A stretch of DNA of 64,000 nt from Lanius collurio (GCA_020086605.1 JACBWW010000002.1:30122475-30186474), one strand, 5' to 3'; counted from the first letter of the stretch, positions 37,101-49,476 are shown. Notes: generated by a model from the sequence alone, not told the origin. Numbers and translations are program-made.

Positions 37101-40100
37101 TCCCAGACTCTCTATTGCCCCTCCCTTTCCTTCAGCTTACTGGAAGCCACCTGCTTGTTTCTAGTAAAGCTGAAACTCAAGATATCACAACATTCTCCAT
37201 TGCTTCACTGCTCAGCTCTCTTCAACAGCCTGAAAAGATACTACCTGAACGGACTACTGCTCAGTCCTGCGTGCTCACTTGTGAGAGACAGGGAAAGAAC
37301 ATGGTTTGGGTAAGCACATTGACACCTGCATGAAAACAGACATGGGAAGATGGCAAAGGAAAGGCTTGGGCAGATGTATGTCCTGCTTTGGGGCAGGTTA
37401 AATACAATTAGACCATCTCACTATTTGCTTTACCGTAAGGTCAAGTGCTGCCATGAGGCTGTCCCAGAGGAAGGTGACTGACAAGGCACACGGACAAGTG
37501 TTGATACAGAATCAAAGGAGAGAGAGCAGAGTCCTTGTGAGAGCCCTTGGCAACAGAAGGACCAAAAAAACCAAGAATAGACCTTGGGACAGATTGTGTG
37601 ATTAAGTGGAGCTGGAGATAATTGTGTTTTAAAGATCTCCTGGGGAATGAGCTCAGAATAAACGCAGCAGCGGGGTTGGATCTGTAGCTATGTATAAAGC
37701 AACTGATGCATTTTTTAGCACAACACAGGAAATGGAGAACCATGGTCTACATGAGTAAGTTTCTTTTGAGCAAGTCAGTGTGCTATTAGCTGGATGTGCC
37801 AGTACCAGTGGTGCAACATTGTCCCATACAGGCCCTTACAAGTCCCAGGTCTATACTGAATGAACAGGTTGACAGGAATAATAGTGTCCAAAGGTTATTT
37901 TTCACAGCCTCTTATTTGGGAATAATGCAGAAAGCTGGAGAAGAAATAATTTTTTAACCAACTTCTGGTTCTTGGTTCCAACGTTACCTGGATGTTCACC
38001 CCCATTATTCCTTATTCCTGACTGCTGGGTGCTTCCCTAATTTTCCTTTTTTTTGTTTTCCTTTATAGAGGACAGACTTGCTACAAGCTATGATATTCAC
38101 AAGCAGGATAAATGTCCAACAGCTGCCAGCTAGCTCTCCCTATTCATTAATATGATGATCAGTCAGTCAACAGGCGATGAAAACTGCTGCTCATGCATGT
38201 GTGCAAACTGGCAAAGCTTTGAACCCCTTGCTGGAGAAGTCTCCTGATCTTCTCACAGATGTTGTGCAGATGCACTGTGCTGCAGTAAAGATGAGCTGCA
38301 TCCAGTGGGCTTTGCTAGCAGCATGGCCATGTCTTCAGTGCACCAGATGTGTGCACTAGCAGCAGCTCAGAATATATAAACCACCTGCCCCCAGGCACTT
38401 AGATTTGAGCATTTAACTTCTGGGACAAGAGCAATGCAGTCTGCTTCTTTTAAAAAAGAGATAACCAGCTTTCAGCAGTACAGCATCCCTTGCCTGGTTG
38501 CTGGAGCCCTTTTTCCCAGTGCACCCAAGGGCCAGGTGAACGACCCCAGTGTGAAAGCAGCTATCTCCCCCACTGCAGTAAATCAGTACTGCCAGAAAGG
38601 GCTGCAGTAGAAGTGAGAGTCACAGTGTGTGGCCTTCTGAAAGTAGGGAGGTGATGGGCCCATCCCAGAAATGCAGGGAGGCACCACTGAGAATGAGTAA
38701 TGGCTATCGAGACCTACTCCCAGTCATGCTCTTGAAGGGCTTGTGACACCTTCTGATCCCAGAAGTGTATGAGCTTACTTAGTAACAAAAGGGGTAATAA
38801 CAGTACTCCACTAATAAGCACAGGCAGCTCACACCTCAGAGCTGATTTCTATAAATTGCCTTCAAAAGGTGGTAGAAATTCCTGAATAGGGTTTTTCAAG
38901 ATTTTCTTTGACCAGGAAAGCAGAAAGCTTTCTTCTCTGGTGAACTGATTAGGCTTGCGCTGACACAGTCTTAATCCAGCCCTGACTGTGAATAACAGAA
39001 TTGGAAAACAAAGCAGTTTGTCCCAGATCTCATTCTGAGGTGTTGAACTGTCACATTTTTTCAGAAATAGAAGTCATTACAGACAAAGCCACTGTGCCAG
39101 CTTTCCCCTTGGTCTTCTTAAAACTCTCATGTTAACCACTGCTGTGGGGGTTAATAAAGAAATGAGTAAACTCAGCAGTTTACTCAAGTCACACAAGTGA
39201 CAGTCCCAGCAAAACAGACAAGATTCAGGAGGCTAATTGGGACAGAAAGGGCTTGAGGATTCCTACTCAGAAGTCTCTCAGTTTTTGTATTGCTTCCTAA
39301 GAGCTGGGTGATGACCTCCCCTTTCCTATCCTCCTGTTACTCTTTTCTCCATTGCTATGGTTTCTGCCTGTAGTATTTCACTGAACTATTTTCAGCTTGT
39401 TAACCATTGACCTGCCCCATGTTCCACCTCTTCCCATCAGCAGCCTTCAAGATGTACCCTGTAAGCTGTCCTGTTGAAAAGTTGTCTGTAAAATGTAAAA
39501 TGCAATAATCCTTCTGAAGCCATATGCAAACCCCAACAGTGATTTATTCTTCTCTCTCCTGCATGCCTAATTTAGATTTACATGATCATCTAGTGTCTTG
39601 TTCCTGTGCCAGCACTCAGCTCCACACCTGAGTGTAGGCATTTGCCGTGGTCTTCTAGCCAGACTCTTACATCCTTAATTTGTCCTACAAATCCATACAT
39701 TTGGACCCCATGCAGGCCAGACTCAGTGCTTACGCAAAGATGTGTTTGGGAAGCTGGAAGGGTAAGTGGACCTCCAGAAAGTGAAGAAGCTGCAGTGAGT
39801 CTGTTTCCATCTCCTCTCCCTGCTCCAAGACCTCAGCCTCCCTCACCCATACAAAACCAGCCACTTTCTCTCCCACCTGCTCATAAGGAGTCCTCCCTCT
39901 GCAGCAGCTGTGTGACTCTGGGGCCACCTAGTACTTGGTGTGTTACAGACTATTGCAGCCTGGGATGGAGAGTCCCAAAGACTTTGAGACAAGGTTTGCC
40001 ATGCCTGCTGCTGTGGCTAGAAAAAGGATGGCTGCTCCTTCTGCTATGGGGAGATATTATCTCCCCCACCTCCACCCAGCAGTGGCCCCCACACCACGCA

Positions 40101-40623
40101 GCCCGTCCCTCTTTCTGCACTGCTGGTACCATCAACGCATCTGTGCAGGAGCAAGGTAAGGATCAGCAGCTGGAGCTTCTCAGCTTCTCCCACTGGGGCT
40201 TGTGGTCATGAAGTTCAAGTGCTGCAGCCTGTCTCTCATCCAGTCTGCTCTGCACCTTCTGTCCCAACTACAATGTTTTTGCACAGATCAATTTCTTTCT
40301 CTTGCAGCTGGGCCAAGGTTTCTCAGCATGGCTAGTATCTCGTCAGAAGCATCTTCCTAACTAATGCTTCACTTCCAGATTCTGAGTCCTAACTCCCCCA
40401 GTTCCTTGGAAACCATTCTTATATGGCTTGCTGCTCCGATTTCTTATCTGTTGCTCTGCTGTCTAGGTTCTCCTCAAATTTCTCGCCTTACTGAAACAAA
40501 ATGGGGGATCCTGGCTTTAGTGGTAGCCTGTTAGAGTGAAGTGCTGTGCAGCTTGACAGAGGGGGGTACACAAATCCCCTGCTGAGTTCCTAAGGAAAAT
40601 TCAAACCCTCAGCCTTACCTTAC
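34158..40623. other. Long non-coding stretch
   Basis: Probable intron. It includes a perfect-looking minus-strand acceptor near 36210 (ctgcctctttcccag) with no usable donor. On the plus strand there are donors near 39769 (GGAAGG|GTAAGT) and 40156 (GCAAG|GTAAGG) in a C-rich patch, and an acceptor at 38077. These may mark an antisense non-coding transcript, but I cannot show it. Confidence 0.35.
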
Positions 40624-40712
40624 CTTCAATGAGCACTATTTCCTCACTCTCCGGCAAATACTCCAGCTCCTCCAAGCTGGAGTAGCAGTTCTCCCTTTCG
40701 GGTGAAGGATTC
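40624..40712 (-). CDS. Candidate internal coding exon, product unknown
   Basis: The minus-strand donor is strong (TTGAAG|GTAAGGTAAGG, itself a tandem pair of donors). The acceptor (actgagatctgaag) lies behind a pyrimidine tract (tctcgtctcctctccctg) but is separated from it. 89 bases, entering after two carried bases and leaving with one over. It reads NPSPERENCYSSLEELEYLP and then ESEEIVLIE, a strongly acidic segment ending in hydrophobics, with good codon variety. Other frames close. It is phase-compatible with 42413-42459 upstream and 34102-34157 downstream. Family unknown. Confidence 0.45.
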
Positions 40713-42412
40713 CTTCAGATCTCAGTGTTTTCAGGGAGAGGAGACGAGAGTAGAGCACACTGCCCCAAGAGTGTTACTGCAAGAGGCAGGACAGGATTCT
40801 CCAGCAGCCCCTCACCAGCTTGCCTCCTCTTCAGTATCCGTCCAAGGCCAGTGGCTGCTGTTCTGGCCTACGGAGGACTCAGCTGCTCAGGGCCACCACC
40901 TCCTCCAACCTTTCCTGCTTGTATTCTGCCATCATCTTGATGGGACAGGAAGAGTGTGAAACACTTGGGGCTCTCTGGAGGTGTGATTCCCAGCCTGGGG
41001 TCAGAACGTGGCACAGATTTAACGGGATGGGCAGAACATTTGAGGACCACCACTGCTTGGTCAGCCCAGCATATGACGCTGCATGGCATGATAGCTGTGG
41101 TTGGCTGCACAGCATTCCTGCAAGCGCACCTTGCACTTGCCCAGTTATTTTCAGCCTACAGCTGTGGAAATGTATCTCAGAGAAAAGGCAAGGGAACTGA
41201 GCACAAATGTGGTAGTTCAGTTATATGGCGTAGAGGAAAGCTGTCAGTGTGCACACAGCAGGGAAAACTGTGCCATGGGTACAACTGTTAACACTTTAAA
41301 CTTGTTTTATAACAGCAGCAGACAAATTTGAAACAGCTGCTCTGTATGCTCTTCATTTCCAGTGGCAATGTCTTTTTTTTTTCACTTGCTGAAAAAGAAA
41401 TTGGTGCTGCTGCTGTTTACAAAATTACCCGAGCTGCACTTATGACTTCTAATTTCTGATCTTGCTGTGATCACACGGATACCATGAATGGCAGGATCAA
41501 GATTTGCTCTGCTAACACTGGTGCCACAGCCCTGAAAAAGCTAAATGCCGGATACATTATGGAGGGGAGCAGGCAGGGGCAGCAAGGGAGGACTGTCTGC
41601 TCTCATTTCACATTCTCTAAGACATTTTGTCATTGAACTACCAAACACTTTCTCATGATGCCAAGCAATTAAGCCTCTCTGACACTGGAGTGTTTATGAG
41701 GGAATTACCGCTCATCTCGGCCATGCTCAGAAACACCAGGTCAGAAGTCAGAGAATTAATAAACCTATTGAGGTGCCAAGAAATATGTTCGGTTGCTGCG
41801 TCCCTGCGGCTGACATCTTCAGAGCAGTGGAGGAAAGAGCAGAAATAGCTTATATTCAAACAGATTACCAGGGGCAGGCACCTTCCAATCTAATGAAGGG
41901 TGAACTTTTTCATATTTATACAAGATGATGCTTCTTTATCTGTGTTGCAGTAGGATCCAGAAGACCAAGGTGCAGACAAGATCCCTTTGCACAAGGCATT
42001 ATGAAAATGCTGAAGACAGTTAAAGAAAACAGAAGAAATATATAAATATTAATAATATTCTACTTTTGGCCTAGGCTGCTTTTTCAAATGAAGGACATGT
42101 ATAGTGCTTTATTAATTTTTACCCATGTAATTCATAAACCAAGTAGATGCAGCAAAGATGATTTGGGACACCACTGTTGAGCAAACCTGGACGCTGCGGC
42201 AGAGGAAGCAAGTCCTGGGAGGTGCTTATAGGAGCACCCAAGGCATGATTTCTGCAAGACAGCACAGACTCTGCATCAGTTGCTAAATTGGGAGCTGAGC
42301 AATGTGAATGCTATTACTAGATCTGCAGGTGCCTTCTTGTGTGACCCACGGCAGCTTGTTTCACTTTCCAAAGTTGCTTTCCTTCTGGTAAAATTGCTGT
42401 AACAATGCTTAC

Positions 42413-42459
42413 CTTTTAATTTTTATCAAAAACACAAAAAATGTCCTGGAGACCATTTG
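42413..42459 (-). CDS. Candidate small coding exon, product unknown
   Basis: 47 bases between a very good minus-strand acceptor (cctttgaatgttctttttag) and a good donor (AAAAG|GTAAGC). Phase 0 in, two bases over: QMVSRTFFVFLIKIK. It fits the phases of its neighbours at 43776 and 40624. The hydrophobic, basic content comes from AT-rich sequence and is not persuasive by itself. Confidence 0.3.
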
Positions 42460-42602
42460 CTAAAAAGAACATTCAAAGGCTAAGAATGGTCTTTGCTGAA
42501 TCTGCCATCCAGCACCAGGAAATGCCTAGCACAAATTCAGCATCATTACAGATTCATAAGTTTCATGGTTTCTAATAATAATGAAAGTCTCACTTTTATA
42601 GA

Positions 42603-42760
42603 ACACAGAACCATTGCATCATTTAGGTTAGAAAAGACCTTTTAAGATCACGGTGTTCAACCGTTAACCCAGCACTACTGCTAAATTATGTCCCAAAATG
42701 CCACATCTTTTAACATCTGCAGGTTTATTTTTCTGTGAGCAATTTCAGAATTAGTGGCTC
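42603..42760 (-). mobile_element. CR1 LINE 3'-end fragment, antisense
   Basis: GCATCATTTAGGTTAGAAAA, then GACCTTTTAAGATCACGG and CAACCGTTAACCCAGCACTA: reverse complement of the CR1 3' end, diverged, about 150 bp. Confidence 0.9.
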
Positions 42761-43775
42761 TCACCTCGCTGTGTAAGGCCACTATTCCCTTTTGTTTTCT
42801 AGGCATCCTCACTCCTTTTACTAAATAATGTCTAATATTCTGATTTTTTATTTGAAATATTTTTCTAGCATTTTTAGACTAGCCTAGAATGTTTGTTTAA
42901 TTGCACTCTAATTTTTCCATTTGTGTTTTTTTCACAGTGCCCTGGATTACGTAAAGGGCAGAGAAGGGAAGTAATACATGTGTGCAAAAATAAAAGTATT
43001 ATTACTTGCCTCTGGGTTAGTCATAATAATGCAAATTGCACCTGGTTAAGGATTTTCTCTTTGACCTTGGACCCTCCATCCAGCCATTAATTGCAAAGAA
43101 ATGGCACTCTCTTAGTCACAGTAATAGCAACAACAGCAATTTTTCATTTCTAAAGACACCATCCAATAAAGATTCCTTTACCAGAGTGCCCATGAGATTA
43201 TTGTTTCCATTTGAGAAAATGAAACTGAGGCACAAAGACACTTAAAATAACCAGAAGAATGTTGAAGTCCCAACTTGAAATTCTATGCTGTATTTACTTA
43301 AACTTGTCCTTTAGTTTTCAAGCTTATGTTTTATGTTTTAAAAAGACACAACTACAAAAACCTTCTAATCTGCATGACTCATAAATTGTTAATTCATGGC
43401 TGGTAAATTTTTTTTTTTTTTTGCTTTGTCAACACAAGCAATGTGGAGAGCCAAGATGAGCTCGGCTTGCCTTCTTTAATCTGGAGACTTCCTTCAAGCA
43501 GCAAAGAAAACTGAGTTGGATTCATTGAAGCCCAGGCCAGAGGCTAAGGTGCGGGCACTTCTCTCTTCAGACAGCTTGCACTGACACCTAACTTACACTA
43601 AATGAATAAGCAAATGTTGAGGCATTCAGCTGGATCACACCCTGCCAGGCCAGGTGCATACAAAAACAAAAGCTATTCGTTCCAAACAGAGAAAATGAGA
43701 TGAGCTGTGCAGTAAGGAGCAGGCATTTGCAAGCCTGGCAGCCGACTGAGCCAGCCTTTGGCACAGTTCACTCAC
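42761..43775. other. Non-coding stretch
   Basis: Probable intron. A plus-strand acceptor-like site (ttgtgtttttttcacag, near 42938) has no donor partner. A T14 run lies at about 43409-43422. Confidence 0.35.
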
Positions 43776-43889
43776 CTTTTCCGGGGTCAGATCCATGTTG
43801 CTGACTTGCTGCAGGTTAATGCCTTCATGGTCTGCAGCCCATGCCCTGAGCTCTAGTGAATCATCATAATTGTTCACTTCTATCGTTTG
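43776..43889 (-). CDS. Candidate early coding exon, product unknown
   Basis: 114 bases on the minus strand with a perfect donor (GAAAAG|GTGAGTG). The acceptor (gagctgtagccacag) has a poor pyrimidine tract. The frame runs from phase 0 to phase 0: QTIEVNNYDDSLELRAWAAD, then HEGINLQQVSNMDLTPEK. The amino-acid make-up is balanced and looks coding. An ATG in good context (AACATGG) precedes DLTPEK, so this could also be the exon holding the start codon. It is the first candidate exon downstream of the promoter at about 47.4 kb and agrees in phase with 42413-42459. Confidence 0.45.
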
Positions 43890-45902
43890 CTGTGGCTACA
43901 GCTCAGACATGTCCTCTCCACTGCCCTTTCTCACACGCTCATTTTATTTCTCAACCTAAGTACAGGTTCTAACAAGAATGATCTTCCAAAAAAAAGGCTT
44001 TCATTAAGAATATCTGCCTACTGAAGAGGAATAAAAAGTGGTGATTATTTCAATCAGTTCAAGAGTCTCTCAAACAGACTGGCATCACGAGTCACTTTTA
44101 TGATTTCATGGTAATTTAGATCTCAAGATGAGAAGAAGGTGTACAATACTTGTGACATTCTTCACCTGCTCCACTTTATGGCTGTGCACATGTATCTCAG
44201 TCAAGCAATCATGTTTATAGTAAAATAAACCACCTCCAAATGTTCTGATTATATACAGGTACAACCTTTTCTAGATACTGAGAAAAAAAAGGGAGCACTT
44301 ATGAAACAATGGTATTTAATTGATGCTTCTAAATTTGGTGGAGTTTTGCCTCCTGATTCTGTGAGGTCCATTACCTCATGCAATGGGTTCCTGCTGAGAA
44401 TGAGCTAGAAGTGAACTTCAGTGAGAGGTTAAAAATCAGACTTTACCATGAGAACATTTTCTGCATATGTCCTAATAATTTCTCTCCTTAGAGACATCTG
44501 TTTGTATTTTTTACTAAATTCTGTGTGTCCTGCTAGCAAATACCTTCTATGTTTGTTGACAATTTAAAATAAGAATGTATGGTTATCATCTCTCACCAAA
44601 TGGCCAGACAGTAAACATTAGATTTTTCAAGTATTTCAGTGATGGCAGCCTGTATTTTGGCTGCTTTTCTCTGAATTGTCTGCAAAAATATGCCTGGAGA
44701 ATAGCTGCAGGGTTACTCATTAAAAAGGATTAGCACCTTCCCCATCTCTTTCATGCATTCAGATATGCAGGACTAAAATTGCATGAGCTGTTTCTCTTGT
44801 TAAGTACTTAAACTGTTGCTCACTACTCCTGGCATCACTTTTCTCCAAATTACCTTCTCATCACTCAGTAGGTTTTCCCCCCTACATAATGCATGTTTAC
44901 AATGCATATTTGCTTCCAAAGGTTGAAACATGCTTTGCTGTATCTGAACCATTTGATAACTTTCTGCATATGAATATTCCCAGCCCTGTCCAACTAATAT
45001 GCTGCATATTCCTCCATATGCTTCCTAAATGCTGTTTATCCATTTGTCTATGGATCCTTGTATATTGCTGAAAAAGCAATCCAGCTCCTGGACTCTGGAT
45101 GAAAAAAGCCAGAGAAAATGTCAGTTAGCATTGAAACTCCTCAGGGACCAGAGGCCTGGCTCAAGAGGAGATCTGTTGGAGGGAGAGCCTGCACACTGAA
45201 TGGAGGCTGCAATGCCCTGTTCATGACTGCATTAATTTTAGATCAGCTGAACCAGTTTTCTCCCTGCCAGCCTCTAAAGAAGCGTCGCTCAGCTGTACTT
45301 CCCCTTGCTGCCACATTTCAACACAAAAACAGACTTTCTGGTAATTGCAAATGGATGGATGTGATTAGTGCAGACACATAACACAAATCAAAACATTAAA
45401 GGGTTCAGAAAAGCAGGTGCAGATAAACAGAATGAATTTTCAGGAAACTACGCTGAACTGATACTTCAGCAATCTTCTGTTGTCTAAACAAAGCAGGAAA
45501 TACCACAGATATATAATACCAGTGTTGCAAAGGTCATATTAAAAAAAAAAAAAGGCCAAATACATTATTACAAATATGGCATGAAATCCAAGCACATGCT
45601 CCCCTCTTCTCTGTCCCACAGCATTCAACTGCACTATAATCCTGAACTCCATCATGTGTGTGTGTCCCTGAGATTATTCTTCCTTTGGGCATTATCAGTA
45701 CCCAGAGTTAGCTGTGTCTCTTCATTGGCATCATGCTTAATATGTATTTGCTTTGTGTTATTAACAGCGTCCCTAAACTCATGTTTTTCCTTGTGTTTAA
45801 CTTTGGAGTGAATTACCACACCCTTGCTGGGTTTTTAAAAATCTGAACTCTTTGGAGGACTGGAAATTTGACATTATCTCAACATCATTTTACAAAAATT
45901 AT
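43890..45902. other. Non-coding stretch, probable first intron
   Basis: Would be part of intron 1 of the leftward gene. I see no convincing exon or repeat apart from an A13 run near 45541-45553. Confidence 0.35.
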
Positions 45903-46250
45903 AGACCCATAGAATAGCCTGGGTTGGAAGGGACTTAAAGATAGATCATCTAATTCCAACCCCCCTGCAGGGACACATTCCACTAGATCAGGTTGCTCAG
46001 AGCCCCATCCAAACTGGCCTTAAACACTCCTAGGGATGGACCATCCACAGTTTGTCTAGGCAACCTGTTCCAGGGCCTCACCACTCTCACAGTTAAATTT
46101 TTTTTTTTCCTTATTATCTAATCTAAAACTACCCTTTGTCAGTTTAAAGCCATTCTCCCTTGCCCTTCTCCTTACATGCCCATGTAAATAGACTCTCTCC
46201 TCCTCTCTTCTAGGCTCTCTTCAGGTACTAAAAATCACAGCTTATTTGAA
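45903..46250 (-). mobile_element. CR1 LINE 3' fragment, antisense
   Basis: The best-preserved CR1 in the window: GGGTTGGAAGGGACTTAAAG, then CCAACCCCCCTGCAGGGACA, CACTAGATCAGGTTGCTCAG, CAACCTGTTCCAGGGCCTCA and TTCTCCCTTGCCCTTC. It is a roughly 350-bp 5'-truncated copy lying antisense to the plus strand. Confidence 0.95.
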
Positions 46251-47269
46251 AAGACACAAGAGTACTGAGCAGAGTGAATGCTTCTCCACAACATTTGTAA
46301 CAGATGAAAGCTAACTCAGTATGAGCTTATCATTGTAGCAATTATAGACATAAAGCCTATTAGATCATATTTAAAAAGCCACTCCTTATCTGAGGGGAGT
46401 TTACGGCTTCTGGTAGTAGTACAGGTAGCCAGCACAAAAGAGACCATTTAAGTTTCCAGCTGACTTAGTGGCTTAAACGGCTGAGTTAACAAGGCCAGGG
46501 CTATTTTTCTTGCATGTACTCAATTCTCTTGGTACCCTTGGCAGCTCAGCTGTGTCCCCAGAGAGCTTTGCCAAGAGGTAGCCCTGGTGCTTCAGGGCAC
46601 AGGGTGGTCTGCAGCCACAGACACTTTAGAGAGGGCAGACAGCTGCATCAGTGGGGAGTGAGGCAACCACAGACTACAACAGTTTGGTAAAATCACCATC
46701 ATTCATAAACTGTGACGAACCTGCCTCTTCACAAGAAGTCTGTTTACATGATTTCAATTAAATTCTAACTTTTTATTAAAAGTTTTAAGCATGTGTGTTA
46801 TCTGTACTTTGTTATTACTTTTTTTCTGTCATGAATTAATGTTGCAGTGGTCCCTGCACTACAACAAATTAATTTGATAAAAAATGCTTTAGGAAACTTA
46901 ATACTAAAGCCATAATATCTCTGACAGAATTAATTAGCTGTTCACAAAGATCCACATACTCTGAACTTTGTTAAGAATGTTTATTATTTTCAAAGTTTAA
47001 TAACCATAGTTTTAATTTCAAAGCAAAAATCAAAGTATAAGACAGGCAACAGCAGTCAGGAATAGATCAAAACTCCACCTTCATTAATGCCACACCAAGT
47101 ATTTTTCCACACATTTTCCACTCAGATCTGAAATTTTTAGCGGGGGAGGGTCACCAATATTTCAATTTCACAGACAAAACCAATGTACAGAAAGCGCAAG
47201 GCTGTAACTAGCTCAATATTATTGGCTAAACCAGTACCAGAAGTATAATCCCCATTACTCAGCCCGCAA
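46251..47269. other. Non-coding upstream flank of the CpG island
   Basis: AT-rich, no exon or repeat recognised. An inverted CCAAT motif (ATTGG) lies at about 47221. Confidence 0.35.
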
Positions 47270-47370
47270 GTCCAGATGCTGGAAATTCCCCTCTCCTGTC
47301 CGTCAAAGGGCAGCAGCCAGTAATGACCGTGCCCGCTGTACTCTTCCCTCCCTTAATAGCCATACCTTAC

Positions 47371-47900
47371 CTCTTGCAGGTCCCAGAAAATGGGGCCAGA
47401 GCAGCCTGCCTTCAGCCAGCCCACAGCTCCGTGTCCTCACGCAGCAAACAGTGTTTACCACAGGCGGGGAGGCCCCGAGTACGTCAAGCACCTACACGGC
47501 TTTATTTCGGACAGAGGGAAACCGAGGACGAACGTCTACAGAGTAAGAAGGCAAACAGAAGGCCAAACGTCGCCCTCGGGGCCCTCCAGACCTCCCTCCA
47601 AACGGAGACCCGAGGGAACAAATCCCTGTCCTCACCCTGCACCGTACCGGAGCCCCCCAGAGCCGCCCAGCCTCCGGGGAGAGCTCCCGAGCCCGCATAG
47701 CCAGTCCAGCCCCGGCACACTGCGCTGGCAGCGACCAGGACAAGTGAAAGATATTCAGTATCCCCCCTCGGCGAAGAAGCTCCGGGCACAGCGGGACCGG
47801 CAGCCCGGGACGGTCCCGGCCCGCCCCCGGGGACCCGCTCCCTCCGACCGACTTCCGCGTCGGGGGCGCGTCTGCGCATGTACGAGCGGCACCGGCACCC
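47371..47900 (-). other. Candidate first exon of the leftward gene (5' end undefined)
   Basis: The minus strand has a near-perfect donor at its left edge (GCAAGAG|GTAAGGTATGG). Upstream sequence lies in the CpG island, so a transcription start within it is expected; 47900 is only a placeholder for the 5' edge. No frame links an ATG to this donor: the frame that would join the exon at 43889 in phase 0 closes at a TGA about 66 bases before the donor. This exon is therefore probably 5' untranslated. Confidence 0.35.
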
Positions 47901-48375
47901 CCCCACCCCACCGGCCGTCCCTGGCTGTACCACTGTGTACCCAACGTATGGGTAGAGGCAGAAGAGGGTAGCGGCTCCAGGTAGCTCTGCGGGCCTCAGC
48001 CCCGCCTGAGACTCCTCATTGAGAAACCTGTTCTCTTCTCGACACTATGGGTGCCCTCCAAACTCGCTTCTCACCCAGCACCTGCACGCGATCTACCCCA
48101 AGTTCCCCCGGGGAGGTGCTGTGGTACATGCCGCTCCCAGCTGATTCGGTGGCTTGACGAAACCATCGCGCTCAGGACGGGGGGAGCCACGGTGCCGGAG
48201 GGGGGAACGCATTGTTGCGCGAGGGGCCGAACGGCGCTCCGGGGAGGGCGGGCGCGCGCCGCTGCGGCACCGGAGCGGTCACCGGCGGGCGGGCGGCGCC
48301 GCCGCACGGAGCTCCGCGTCCCCGTGGTGCCCCGTCTCCGCTCCCCTACCCGCCCCACCGGCAGGGCGCGGCCGG

Positions 48376-48775
48376 NNNNNNNNNNNNNNNNNNNNNNNNN
48401 NNNNNNNNNNNNNNNNNNNNNNNNNNNNNNNNNNNNNNNNNNNNNNNNNNNNNNNNNNNNNNNNNNNNNNNNNNNNNNNNNNNNNNNNNNNNNNNNNNNN
48501 NNNNNNNNNNNNNNNNNNNNNNNNNNNNNNNNNNNNNNNNNNNNNNNNNNNNNNNNNNNNNNNNNNNNNNNNNNNNNNNNNNNNNNNNNNNNNNNNNNNN
48601 NNNNNNNNNNNNNNNNNNNNNNNNNNNNNNNNNNNNNNNNNNNNNNNNNNNNNNNNNNNNNNNNNNNNNNNNNNNNNNNNNNNNNNNNNNNNNNNNNNNN
48701 NNNNNNNNNNNNNNNNNNNNNNNNNNNNNNNNNNNNNNNNNNNNNNNNNNNNNNNNNNNNNNNNNNNNNNNNNNN
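48376..48775. other. Assembly gap, 400 N
   Basis: Exactly 400 unresolved bases inside the most GC-rich part of the CpG island. The long open frames that appear to cross it exist only because N codons are read as X. The round size suggests an estimated rather than measured gap length. Confidence 0.99.
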
Positions 48776-49476
48776 CTGGCCCCTGCCGGGCGGGCCGCGG
48801 CGGTTCCCCCCTTCGGAAGAGGGATGTCGCCCTGTCTGTGGGTGCCGCGTCCCGGGGGGCCTGGGCCGCGGTGTCGGCGGCGACTCTTGGCTTGGAGGCA
48901 GCGGGTGTCCCGGGGGAGGTGGCTGCGATGTCCCCGGGCGCGGGGGGGAGGGGGTGCCGAGGCCGCCCGCGGCCCCCCCGCCGCCCGGACACCGCGGCCT
49001 TCCCGGCAGCCCGGCGGGGGAGGCCCGACCGCTTCCCCAGGCACGCAGGTTTCCTGGAGCGGCCGCCCCTCCTCTGAGGCTGCGGGCTGCGCTCCGGGGC
49101 CTGCCTTTAGCTTCTCAAAGGCGCAGATGAGTAATGCGGGCCCCTGGGTGCCCTCCCGGGTGTCCCTGACACATCCCGGCCCTGTGGCCGGGACCGAGGA
49201 GCTGTCGCTACAATTCACGCAGGGCAGCATACCTAATGAGGGAAAAAGGCTAAGGACAAAAACATACTTCTTTCTCCACTTTATGAAAGCGAAGTGGCTC
49301 ATAATAGATAAAGCCCTTGTTAGCTGTTTGCTGATGCCCTTTTAGGAAGAAGGAAGTAGAGGGTCATTCCTGGTTGCCAAAGGTGAAAAAAAAATAGTAA
49401 ACCTGTTCCTTCCTAAACTACCACCTCTAGGGTCGTGTCTGTTGAAGATATTTCTGTTACTTATTTTTTTTTTTAG

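Larger units (their letters stand above)
47270..49230. promoter_or_regulatory. CpG island, likely bidirectional promoter
   Basis: GC content and CpG density jump sharply here and fall away again on both sides. GC boxes appear (for example cccgcccccgg near 47820, gggcgggcgcg near 48247, ggcgggcgggcgg near 48284). An ETS/GABP-like site (CGCGGAAGTC on minus) lies near 47848, and an NRF1-like tgcgcatgtac near 47873. A consensus donor leaves to the left (47370-47365, minus), and plus-strand splice signals lie to the right. GABP, NRF1 and SP1 sites are typical of divergent housekeeping promoters. Transcription start sites cannot be placed from sequence alone, and part of the island is an assembly gap. 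Confidence 0.8.

Noticed and set aside
37988..38077. Minus-strand donor CCAG|GTAACG with open frame, and plus-strand acceptor ttttgttttcctttatag
   Set aside because: The minus piece has a purine-rich upstream region and no acceptor. The plus acceptor has no donor partner.
47492..47944. 150-codon minus-strand frame in the CpG island
   Set aside because: It ends at a stop before the strong donor at 47371, and other frames here are also open because of GC content. More likely 5' untranslated or promoter sequence.
48051..49345. Several 300-aa-class open frames on both strands across the CpG island
   Set aside because: They cross the 400-N gap, where N codons count as open. The real sequence on each side is GC-rich, where stops are rare in all frames.
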